A stretch of 64,000 bases of DNA from Pseudanabaena frigida (GTDB taxonomy: Bacteria > Cyanobacteriota > Cyanobacteriia > Pseudanabaenales > Pseudanabaenaceae). Location of the stretch: contig QBML01000008.1 of NCBI GenBank assembly GCA_003242085.1, forward strand, positions 62,001 through 126,000. The letters run 5' to 3'. Shown piece after piece: positions 17,522 to 25,504 of the stretch. A program made the position numbers and the translations under genes. Position 1 is the first letter of the stretch, and every line of letters starts with the position of its first letter. Below the pieces are notes generated by a model. It saw only the letters and a program-made list of their open reading frames with translations, had not been told where the DNA came from and searched no databases.

Positions 17522-17631
17522 TATTTGTAATCATGGTTTGCTCATTGTCTATAGCATTTCCCAGTCTCGTACCTCGGCTGCTTGAAAAGCGCTATAGCAT
17601 AGGACAAATCAAAACTCGAACAAAAACCATC

Positions 17632-18768
17632 ATGGGCATCATGCAAACATTTAGCCGCCGTAACTTGCGTCTGTTTATCATCGTCTTTGTTATAACTGTG
17701 TTGATTTTTGCGCTCGGATGGTTTATATTTTTGCGCCCCACAATCACTAGTTTAAATAAATCACCGCAAACGGCTGGCTCTAGTCTCCAAAACATCACTC
17801 TCACCGAATTTGATGCCAATGGAAAACTACTTTGGGAAATTACTTCTAAACGTGCCGACTATCGTCAAGACAGTAAAATCGCTGATGTCGAAGATGTGAA
17901 AGGTAAGTTTTATCGTGATGGCGAACCTTTGATGGAGGCAACGGGCGATAAAGGAACTATCGATCAAAGTACTAAAGAAATTGCACTAGATGGCAATATT
18001 AAGGCGATCGCCGTTCAAGAAAAAATTAATATGAAAGCTGATCGCATGGTCTGGAAGTCTGAAGAGGACGTTCTCAAAGCCTCAGGTAATATTCAGATTG
18101 ACAAGCCCGAAGATAAACTAACGATGACAGGTAAAGAATTAACCGCCAAGCCAAGTACTAATGTCTATAGTTTAGAAAAGCAGGTAATCGTCACAGCCGT
18201 TAAACCTCCATTGGAAATGAAGAGCGAAAAAGTTACTTGGGATGCGAAGCGCGATCGCGTCTTTACTGAAGTTCCGCTTTCGGTAATCCAAGTAAAGGAT
18301 AAAATGCAACTTTCGGCAAAAAAAGGTAACTGGGATATCAAGAAAAATGAAGTTACATTTACTGGTGAGATTAAAGCTAAAGATCCTAAATTAGATGTTG
18401 AACTTGAAGCATCGGAAGCAGTTTGGAATCTCGATAAAAAACTAGTAACGTTACCCGTAGAATTTACAGCCACAAGTAAAAGTCGCGGCATTGTTGTCAA
18501 AGCTCAAAAGGGAGAAGCACAAATCGAAAAGGAACAGATTAATCTTACGGGACAAGTCTTGGCAAGTTTTAGCTCTACGCAAGGAGTTGTGAATGCTGAC
18601 AAGGTGGAGTGGTTGATTCCGACAAAGACAATTACTGCCGATGGCAATATTGTCTATCAGCAGCCAGATAAAAATCTCAACGTCAAAGGCGATCGCGCAG
18701 TGGCTAATCTCGAATTGCAAACTGTCACAGTAACAGGTACAAATGTTCTTTCAACTCTCAATCCTTAA
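17632..18768 (+). CDS. lptC: LPS export protein LptC, long cyanobacterial form
   Basis: 378 aa from ATG 17632; the open frame extends 33 codons upstream but that part is not family-like. A cytoplasmic N-terminus is followed by one membrane helix (about 13-35, LFIIVFVITVLIFALGWFIF), then the LptC core starting ITLTEFDANGKLLWEITSKRADY, and a C-terminal half made of repeated OstA/LptA-like beta units (GKELTAKPS, KGNWDIKKNEVTFTGEIKA, DKVEWLIPTKTITADGNI). LptC relays lipopolysaccharide from the LptB2FG pump to LptA in the periplasm. It is twice the proteobacterial length, which is normal for cyanobacteria. No other lpt gene is in the window. Confidence 0.88.
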   Translation: MGIMQTFSRRNLRLFIIVFVITVLIFALGWFIFLRPTITSLNKSPQTAGSSLQNITLTEFDANGKLLWEITSKRADYRQDSKIADVEDVKGKFYRDGEPLMEATGDKGTIDQSTKEIALDGNIKAIAVQEKINMKADRMVWKSEEDVLKASGNIQIDKPEDKLTMTGKELTAKPSTNVYSLEKQVIVTAVKPPLEMKSEKVTWDAKRDRVFTEVPLSVIQVKDKMQLSAKKGNWDIKKNEVTFTGEIKAKDPKLDVELEASEAVWNLDKKLVTLPVEFTATSKSRGIVVKAQKGEAQIEKEQINLTGQVLASFSSTQGVVNADKVEWLIPTKTITADGNIVYQQPDKNLNVKGDRAVANLELQTVTVTGTNVLSTLNP

Positions 18769-18823
18769 GATAGGTTTTGTGTTTGCGGAGTTTTTAATAT
18801 GGTGATGGTGTTGCAAATACTGC

Positions 18824-21709
18824 CTACAGCCCATTACCGATCGCAAAAAAAGCTGACCAATACTTAGGATGCTTATATTGTGATGATTTGATTAGAGTAA
18901 CTTGTGCTCTGCGTAATGCTTCCGCCGCCGTAATATCGCCTTTTTGGAGTTCGCTGTAAAATGCAGTCATAAGTAAACTTGTACCCACATCATCAACTTT
19001 CCAAAGCGAAGCGATCGCATTTTTTGCACCAGCTTTTTGAATTTGATAGCCAAAACCTAAAACCTCCACCCCATCACCGAGCTTGCCTGTCCCCGTCTGA
19101 CAAGCACTAAGAATGATTAGATCTATATTCGGGATTTGCCAATCGCTGATTTCATTCAAACGGATTTTGTCACCATTACCAAAAATGATGAAGGAGTTAT
19201 CGGGTACACCACTATTAAACTCGGCATGGGTAGCTAGGTGGAGAATATTATGATCTTTGAATTTAGACTCAATCGCTTGGCGGCTAAATTTATCTTCGAT
19301 TAGTGTGACTGAGTTTTGAAATGAATTGGCGATCGCCTGTACTTCTTTAATCGTGGCGGGTAACCCATCTTGTCCAAACTTTTTCTCTCCCGCTTTACCA
19401 CCAAATGCTCCTGCGAGGATGTTAGGTTGAGATTTGGGCTTAGTTGAGAAATCAGTGAGAGTGTAGGCAATGAGATTACTAATTCGATATTTTTCTACTA
19501 ACCATTGTTTGCCATCATGGAGTGCTGCTAGAGGTGCATAGCGTAATACTCCATCAGGAGCATAGAGGATTGCTTCAGCTTTGGCAGCAACAAGTTCAGT
19601 TTCAATGGGTTTGATCAAAACTTCATAGATTGCTTTAGAAGCTTCTTTAATATCTTCCAAACTAGCACTACGGAGTCCTACTCTGTATTCAAAAATTAAT
19701 TCTTCTAGTTTCTCTTTGGAGATTTTGACGGTGCGGTTAATGGGGATGGTGTTAGGCGAGAAGAGGATAATTTCGAGTCTGTCGCCTAAAATCAAGGGAT
19801 AAAGTAAAACTGTTCCTTGAGGGATTTTTTGGAGATAGTCGGGTACTTTGTTGATTTCTGATTTGGGAAGTTGTTGGATTTTGTTAGCAAGTTGGCTGTT
19901 AATTTCAGGGCTATTCTCAAAGCTAATTGCTAACAGCTTATCGCTCATCGCTTTCTCTGGTTCTAAAAGTCGGACACCTTGCGCCGATCTGTCGCTGCCT
20001 TTGATGTTTTTGAAATAGTCTTCGAGTTCTTGGACTTTGAGAAGATCGAGGACTTGGAGAGCTTCCATGATGCGATCTTGTTGAATCAGTATGTCGGCGA
20101 GGCGTTTATAGCTGCTAGAGACAGTTTCTAAATAAGATTTTTGGGTATCTTTATCGAGTTTACGGATGTCTTTGCGGATTGCTTCTCGGACGTTGATCGA
20201 TTGTTTGTAAAAGAGAATTGCGAGATCGGGGCATTTTTTTATGGATAATACATTTCCTAAATTTGCGAGAGCATAACCTTCGACATTTCTATCGCCGATC
20301 TCTCTAGCAATGGTCAATGCTTGCTGATAAGAAATCATTGCTTCTCGATATCGATTTAGTTTTTCGTGGGCAACGGCTAAATTATTCAGTCCAATCATTT
20401 CGCCGCTTCGGTCTTTGATTTCCCACGCGATCGCTAATCTTTGCAGTTGGTAATCGATCGCTTTGTCATATTTGCCGAGGGCTTGGTAAGCGACACCCAG
20501 ATTTCCCAGCGCAGTTCCCTCACCACTGCGGTCTTTGATTTCCCGCGCGATCGCTAATACTTGCAGATAGAACTCAATCACTTTGTCATATTTGCCGAGG
20601 GCAGAGTAAGCGTTTCCCAGATTTCCCAGCGACTGTTCCTCACCGAGACGGTCTTTGATTTCCCGCGCGATCGCTAAGCTTTGCAGCTGGTAATCGATCG
20701 CTTTGTCATATTTGCCGAGGGAATCGTAAGCGTTTCCCAGATTTCCCAGTGACCGTCCCTCACCGAGACGGTCTTTGATTTCCCGCGAGATCGCTAATAC
20801 TTGCTGTAGGTAATCGATCACTTTTTCATATTTGCCGAGGGCTTGGTATGCGATTCCCAGATTTCCCAGCACACTCCCCTCCCCTTGACGATCCTTGATT
20901 TCCCGTAGGATTGCTAAAGCTTGCAGTTGGTATTCTATTACTTTTTCATATTTGCCGAGGGCTTGGTATGCGATTCCCAGATTTCCCAGCGCCTTTCCCT
21001 CACCGCTACGGTCTTTGATTTCCCGCGCGATCACTAATACTTGCAGTTGGTATTCTATTGCTTTTTCATATTTGCTGAGGGCTTGGTATGCGATTCCCAG
21101 ATTTCCCAACGACTGTCCCTCACCAAGACGGTCTTTGAGTTCCCGATCGATCTCTAAGCTTTGCAGATGATTCTCAATCGCTTTGTCATATTTGCCGAGA
21201 TAATAGTAAGCGAGTCCCAGATTTCCCAGCGACTGTCCCTCACCAAGACGGTCTTTGATTTCCCGCGCGATCGCTAAGCTTTGCAGTTGGTACTCGATCA
21301 TTTTGTCATATTTGCCGAGTTTTAGGTAAGCGATTCCCAGATTTCCCAGCGCCTTTCCCTCACCGCTACGGTCTTTGATTTCCCGCGCGATCGCTAAGCT
21401 TTGCAGTTGGTACTCGATCATTTTGTCATATTTGCCGAGTTTTAGGTAAGCGACACCCAGATTTCCCAGCGCCTTTCCCTCCCAGAGACGGTCTTTGATT
21501 TCTCTATAAATTGTCAATGACTGCTGCCATGAATGAAATGCTGCCTCAAACTGACTAATTTGATATTGCTGCTTCCCTTGATTAAACAGTCGATCTGCTT
21601 CAGCTTTACGGTCTTGATTTGTTTGGGCTTGGACACTTTCACTCATCACTATCTGCACTTGCCCACAAGCCAAAAAAGCCAACATCGCAATACCAACAAA
21701 CTTATTCAT
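18824..21709 (-). CDS. Exported TPR-CHAT protein A (caspase-like)
   Basis: 961 aa from ATG 21709; a TTG at 21736 is the alternative, but the signal peptide MNKFVGIAMLAFLACGQVQI fits the ATG. After the leader come about 12 TPR units of exactly 40 residues of kinesin-light-chain type (GEGKALGNLGIAYLKLGKYD... AIAREIKDRS); units 2-10 are almost copies of one another. A helical linker (RKDIRKLDKDTQKSYLETVSS) leads to the C-terminal CHAT domain (about 690-961) with catalytic His in LHLATHAEF and Cys in IILSACQTGTG. CHAT proteases belong to the caspase/separase clan; most act on unknown substrates. Export is supported by the signal peptide. Closest in-window relatives are genes B and C and the fragment at 28150. 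Confidence 0.9.
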   Translation of the reverse strand: MNKFVGIAMLAFLACGQVQIVMSESVQAQTNQDRKAEADRLFNQGKQQYQISQFEAAFHSWQQSLTIYREIKDRLWEGKALGNLGVAYLKLGKYDKMIEYQLQSLAIAREIKDRSGEGKALGNLGIAYLKLGKYDKMIEYQLQSLAIAREIKDRLGEGQSLGNLGLAYYYLGKYDKAIENHLQSLEIDRELKDRLGEGQSLGNLGIAYQALSKYEKAIEYQLQVLVIAREIKDRSGEGKALGNLGIAYQALGKYEKVIEYQLQALAILREIKDRQGEGSVLGNLGIAYQALGKYEKVIDYLQQVLAISREIKDRLGEGRSLGNLGNAYDSLGKYDKAIDYQLQSLAIAREIKDRLGEEQSLGNLGNAYSALGKYDKVIEFYLQVLAIAREIKDRSGEGTALGNLGVAYQALGKYDKAIDYQLQRLAIAWEIKDRSGEMIGLNNLAVAHEKLNRYREAMISYQQALTIAREIGDRNVEGYALANLGNVLSIKKCPDLAILFYKQSINVREAIRKDIRKLDKDTQKSYLETVSSSYKRLADILIQQDRIMEALQVLDLLKVQELEDYFKNIKGSDRSAQGVRLLEPEKAMSDKLLAISFENSPEINSQLANKIQQLPKSEINKVPDYLQKIPQGTVLLYPLILGDRLEIILFSPNTIPINRTVKISKEKLEELIFEYRVGLRSASLEDIKEASKAIYEVLIKPIETELVAAKAEAILYAPDGVLRYAPLAALHDGKQWLVEKYRISNLIAYTLTDFSTKPKSQPNILAGAFGGKAGEKKFGQDGLPATIKEVQAIANSFQNSVTLIEDKFSRQAIESKFKDHNILHLATHAEFNSGVPDNSFIIFGNGDKIRLNEISDWQIPNIDLIILSACQTGTGKLGDGVEVLGFGYQIQKAGAKNAIASLWKVDDVGTSLLMTAFYSELQKGDITAAEALRRAQVTLIKSSQYKHPKYWSAFFAIGNGL
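20400..21510 (-). repeat. Nine near-identical 120-bp tandem repeats inside TPR-CHAT A
   Basis: The DNA for TPR units 2-10 repeats with a 120-base period; each unit carries variants of GGTCTTTGATTTCCCGCGCGATCGCTAA (shown here only by its ends GGTCTTTGATTTCCC and GCGATCGCTAA) and TTTGTCATATTTGCCGAG on the plus strand. All units keep the frame. The high similarity points to recent unequal crossing-over or gene conversion, so the repeat number may vary between strains. Confidence 0.85.
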
Positions 21710-21868
21710 CGCCAAAACCCTCGCAGTTACATCCAAACCCTCGGTTGACCAACAGTCAGCATAAAGCGATATTCCCCAAAATAGGCGATCATTACAAAAA
21801 ACATAACCAACCCAAAATCGAAACCATCTACGAGGTGATATATTCTTTGGAAATGATCACCCCCCGCA

Positions 21869-22696
21869 ATGATCGATAACGTTTGTAAATTCCTCGCAGA
21901 AAGCTACTCCACCGACTTTGCCAGTTGGCTACTAGGCAAACCCATCACCCTAACCAAAATCGAACAATCCGAACTCGCAGTCGAACCAATTCGTGCCGAC
22001 TCAGTAATATTTCTCGAATCAGCCGAAATCATCCTGCACATAGAATTTCAGACCGAACCAAATCAAAATATCCCCTTCCGCATGACCGACTACCGACTGC
22101 GGCTATATCGTAAATATCCCCAAAGAAAAGTCCATCAAGTCGTCATCTATCTCAGCCCCAGTCAATCATCCCTAGTCCATGAAACCACATTTAACCTTGG
22201 AGAATTAATTCATAACTTCAACGTGATCAGACTATGGGAACAACCAACCGCAATATTTCAGCAATATCAAGGATTATTACCCTTTGCCACCCTATCTCAA
22301 ACCATTGCCCCCGAAGAAACCTTAAGACAAGTGGCGAGACAAATCGAAAATATTACCGATAAGCAACTCCAAAGTAACGTCGTCGCCTCGACCGCTATAA
22401 TATCTGGTATAGCCCTAAGCAAAGAAATCATCAAAAGATTACTCAGGAGCGACATCATGAAAGAATCAGTAATTTATCAAGAAATATTGCACGAAGGCTT
22501 AGCTGAAGGTGAAGCTAGAGGTTTAGCCAAAGGTAAAGCTGAAGGCAAAGCTGAAGAAAGAAATCAAATTGCTCTCAATATGCTGCGTTCTAACATTTCT
22601 GTAGATGTCGTGGCACAACTGACTGGACTAACCGCCAAGCAAGTGCAGAAACTGCAAAAGCTATCTAATAAAAAGTCTCAGAAGCCAAAAAAGTAA
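21869..22696 (+). CDS. Rpn family nuclease / PD-(D/E)XK putative transposase
   Basis: 275 aa. The N-terminal half carries a PD-(D/E)XK-like core: ELAVEPIRADSVIFL followed by EIILHIEFQTEPN, matching the D...(E)xQ arrangement of the Rpn/YhgA-like family of recombination-promoting nucleases (large and common in cyanobacteria, often called DUF4351 or transposase family). The C-terminus has a repetitive acidic/Lys-rich stretch (GLAEGEARGLAKGKAEGKAEE, about 212-232) and the small tail domain ISVDVVAQLTGLTAKQVQKL. It is transcribed opposite to the CHAT genes that flank it. Its codon use is richer in CCC/ACC than theirs, hinting at separate origin. Whether it cuts DNA is not established. Confidence 0.85.
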   Translation: MIDNVCKFLAESYSTDFASWLLGKPITLTKIEQSELAVEPIRADSVIFLESAEIILHIEFQTEPNQNIPFRMTDYRLRLYRKYPQRKVHQVVIYLSPSQSSLVHETTFNLGELIHNFNVIRLWEQPTAIFQQYQGLLPFATLSQTIAPEETLRQVARQIENITDKQLQSNVVASTAIISGIALSKEIIKRLLRSDIMKESVIYQEILHEGLAEGEARGLAKGKAEGKAEERNQIALNMLRSNISVDVVAQLTGLTAKQVQKLQKLSNKKSQKPKK

Positions 22697-22704
22697 TCGC
22701 GATC

Positions 22705-22748
22705 GCAAAAGAGTAGAAGCAATTCATGAATTGCCTCTACTCTTTTGC
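22705..22748. terminator. Palindrome P11, 20 of 21 bp paired
   Basis: Arms 22705-22725 and 22728-22748 with one mismatch and a two-base gap at the tip, between the convergent Rpn and TPR-CHAT B genes. Likely bidirectional terminator. Confidence 0.8.
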
Positions 22749-22792
22749 CAAGGAACCATTTTTTTGTGGCGTGATGATGGTGCAAATGCTCC

Positions 22793-25330
22793 CTACAATC
22801 CATTACCGATCGCAAAGAACGCCGACCAGTAATTAGGATGCTTGTACTTTGGCGATTTGATCAGAGCAATTTGCGCTCTATGTAAAGCCTCGGTGGATGT
22901 GACATCGCCTTTTTTGAGTTCATCATAAAAAACTGCCATGAGTGCTTGAGTTCCCTCATCATTTACATTCCAAAGCGAGGCGATCGCATTTTTAGCTCCT
23001 GCTTTTTGAACTTGATAACCAAATCCTAAAATTTCTACACCATTTCCGAGTGCTCCAGTACCTGTCTCACAAGCACTAAGCACGATCAAATCTATATTTG
23101 GAATTTGCCAATCACTGATTTCATTCAAACGGATTTTATCGCCGTTACCAAAAATGATGAAGGAGTTGTCTGGCACACCAGTATTAAACTCGGCATGGGT
23201 AGCAAGGTGGAGGATATTACGATCTTTAAATTTAGACTCGATCGCTTGGCGGCTAAAAGCTTCTTCGGTGAGAGTGACTGAGTTTTGAAATGCATTGGCG
23301 ATCGCTTGAACTTCTGTAAGTGTGGCAGGCAAACCAAATTGTCCAAACTTTTTCTCTCCAGCTTTACCGCCAAATGCTCCTGCGAGGATATTGGGCTTAG
23401 ATCTGGGCTTAGCTGAGAAGTCAAAAAGGTTATAGGAAATTAGATTGCTAATCCGATATTTCTCGATTAGCCATGTTTTGCTATTATAGAGAGCGGCAAG
23501 GGGAACATAGCGTAATAATCCATCAGGGGCATAGAGGATTGCATCAGCTTTGGCAGCGACAAGTTCAGCTTCAATGGGTTTGATCAGAACATCATAAAGT
23601 GCTTTAGAGGATGCTTTAATATCTTCTGAGGTAGCATCACGTAGTTCCACTCTGTATTCAACAATTAAGGACTCGAGTTTATCTTTGGAGATTTTGACGG
23701 TGCGGCTGATGGGGAGCGTGTTGGGTGAGAAGAGAATGATTTCGATGCGATCGCTTAAAATTAATGGATAAATAAGAACGCTTCCCTGCGGTAGTTTTTG
23801 CAGATATTGAGGAACTTTGTTGATTTCCGATTTGGGGATTTGCTGGATTTGGCTTGCTAATTTGCGATTGAGTTCGGCGATCTGTTCTAAGCTAAAAGCT
23901 GAAAGCTGAGAACTAATCGCTTTTTCTGGTTCCAAAATTCTCACCCACTGCGATGCGCGATCGCTGCCTTTAATATTTTTGAGGTAGTCTTCGAGTTCTT
24001 GAATTTTGAGAAGATCGATAATTTGTAGTGCCTCAATGACCCTATTCTCTTGGAGTAATAGATCCGCTAAGTAGCGATAACGATCTGATACCGTGCCGAC
24101 ATAGGACTGTCGATCCTCTTTGCTGAGGCTGCGAATGTCTTTACGAATTTCTTCTGTGATGCTGATTGAACTTTTTAAGACAGCGATCGCGATGTCAGTT
24201 CGTTCTAGTTTTGATAGGGCATAACCGATTTGAGCAAAGGCACTTGCTTCTGCACGCCGTTCGCCGAGTTCTTTGGCTATAAGCATCTGCTGCTGGGAGA
24301 AATCTATCGCTTTCTCATATTGTTTGAGCAAATTGTAAGTGATGCCTAGATTGCCTAAAGTTGCGGCTTCTCCTTGCCGATCTTTGATGCTGCGGGCGAT
24401 CGCTAAAGTCTGCTCGAGATATGCAACTGCTTGTGGATACTGACCGAGATCGTTAAAAGCTTTGCCGAGATTTCCCAAGGCGGTGGCTTCTCCATTGCGA
24501 TCGCCAATCTGTTTGTAAATCGCCAAAGCTTCTTGATAGGCTGCTATTGCTTGTTGGAACTTTCCTAAATAGGCATAGGTATTACCTAGATTTTCTATGG
24601 CTTTACCTTCTCCACGCCGATCTCCGATCGCTTTCACTAGCGTTAAGCTCTGTTGTAGCCATTCAATCGCTTTTTGATACTGCCCGAGATAAGCATAAGT
24701 GTTACCAATATTTCCTAAAGCATAGGCTTCTCCACCCCGATCGCCAATACTTTTTGCTGCCGTAAGATACTGTTGATAGAATTCAAGCGCCTTTTGGTAT
24801 TTTCCCAACGCAACGTAGCTATTTCCTAGAAGACCGAGTGTAATGCTTTCCATTTGACGATCTCCACTTGACTTTGCGATCGCCAAGCTTTTTTGGTTGA
24901 ACTCAAGCGCTTTTTGATATTGTCCTAACGCAAAGTAAGTTGCTCCTAAATTATTTAGTGCTTTGCTTTCTAGAGCAGCATTATTAATGGCTCTGGCAAT
25001 TTCTAAGGTTTGTAAAAAAGAACTAGTTGCATTCTCATATTGCCCCAAAAGGAGATAGATATTACCAATCAATAGATGGGCGCTTGCTTGGTTGGGATCG
25101 TTGAGTTCTCGATAAATTTGTAATGCTTGCTGAGATGACTGTAATGCTTGCTGATATTGGCTAGCTTGTACTTGCTGAAGCCCTTGATTAAAGAGCCGAG
25201 CTGCTTCGGCACTACGATTTTGTTGAATAGACTGGGCTTGAGCAGTAGTCAATGGATGGTTTGGCGGTAATCCTAAACTCAAAACACTGATTGTCAATAC
25301 GCATGCGATCGATCTGAGCCAAGAAGTCAT
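22793..25330 (-). CDS. Exported TPR-CHAT protein B (caspase-like)
   Basis: 845 aa from ATG 25330, which has AGGTG upstream and opens directly on the signal peptide MTSWLRSIACVLTISVLSLG; the open frame extends 50 codons further but that part is intergenic palindrome. About nine 40-residue TPR units follow (GEAYALGNIGNTYAYLGQYQ, GEGKAIENLGNTYAYLGKF), more diverged from each other than in protein A. The CHAT domain has His in LHLATHAEF and Cys in IVLSACETGTG. Over the last 270 residues it is very similar to A, e.g. both contain FNTGVPDNSF or FNSGVPDNSF and IRLNEISDWQIPNIDLI. It is separated from gene C by about 175 bases containing palindrome P12, so the two may have separate promoters. Confidence 0.9.
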   Translation of the reverse strand: MTSWLRSIACVLTISVLSLGLPPNHPLTTAQAQSIQQNRSAEAARLFNQGLQQVQASQYQQALQSSQQALQIYRELNDPNQASAHLLIGNIYLLLGQYENATSSFLQTLEIARAINNAALESKALNNLGATYFALGQYQKALEFNQKSLAIAKSSGDRQMESITLGLLGNSYVALGKYQKALEFYQQYLTAAKSIGDRGGEAYALGNIGNTYAYLGQYQKAIEWLQQSLTLVKAIGDRRGEGKAIENLGNTYAYLGKFQQAIAAYQEALAIYKQIGDRNGEATALGNLGKAFNDLGQYPQAVAYLEQTLAIARSIKDRQGEAATLGNLGITYNLLKQYEKAIDFSQQQMLIAKELGERRAEASAFAQIGYALSKLERTDIAIAVLKSSISITEEIRKDIRSLSKEDRQSYVGTVSDRYRYLADLLLQENRVIEALQIIDLLKIQELEDYLKNIKGSDRASQWVRILEPEKAISSQLSAFSLEQIAELNRKLASQIQQIPKSEINKVPQYLQKLPQGSVLIYPLILSDRIEIILFSPNTLPISRTVKISKDKLESLIVEYRVELRDATSEDIKASSKALYDVLIKPIEAELVAAKADAILYAPDGLLRYVPLAALYNSKTWLIEKYRISNLISYNLFDFSAKPRSKPNILAGAFGGKAGEKKFGQFGLPATLTEVQAIANAFQNSVTLTEEAFSRQAIESKFKDRNILHLATHAEFNTGVPDNSFIIFGNGDKIRLNEISDWQIPNIDLIVLSACETGTGALGNGVEILGFGYQVQKAGAKNAIASLWNVNDEGTQALMAVFYDELKKGDVTSTEALHRAQIALIKSPKYKHPNYWSAFFAIGNGL

Positions 25331-25414
25331 AACATCACCTTTGAGGTTACGACATGATTTTATCGCTAATTTAACCACTACGATTTGTGTTTCTATGAAA
25401 GACAGACCTAGGAC

Positions 25415-25473
25415 ATAAAACCCAAATAAATAGAGGCGGCGCTTCGCGCCGTCTCTATTTATTTGGGTTTTAT
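25415..25473. repeat. Palindrome P12, 27 of 28 bp paired, GC-TTC-GC apex
   Basis: Arms 25415-25442 and 25446-25473 around TTC, with one G/T mismatch. Almost the same sequence as P13 at 30886, including the left flank TAGGACATAAAACCCAAATA. These two copies must share recent ancestry. Confidence 0.92.
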
Positions 25474-25504
25474 TAAGCAAAAATTACATTAAATCAGTTA
25501 TTAA

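Noticed and set aside
17549-17597. CTATAGC/GCTATAG inverted pair as a solo mobile-element end
   Set aside because: Only seven bases per arm with an unrelated interior; too weak to call although it resembles words flanking the palindromes.
20400-21510. A CRISPR-like regular repeat pattern
   Set aside because: The 120-base period codes for TPR units in one open frame; units are far too long and lack spacer/repeat alternation.
25331-25480. N-terminal extension of TPR-CHAT protein B (50 more codons)
   Set aside because: The extension reads through palindrome P12, while ATG 25330 has a ribosome site and begins a clean signal peptide.
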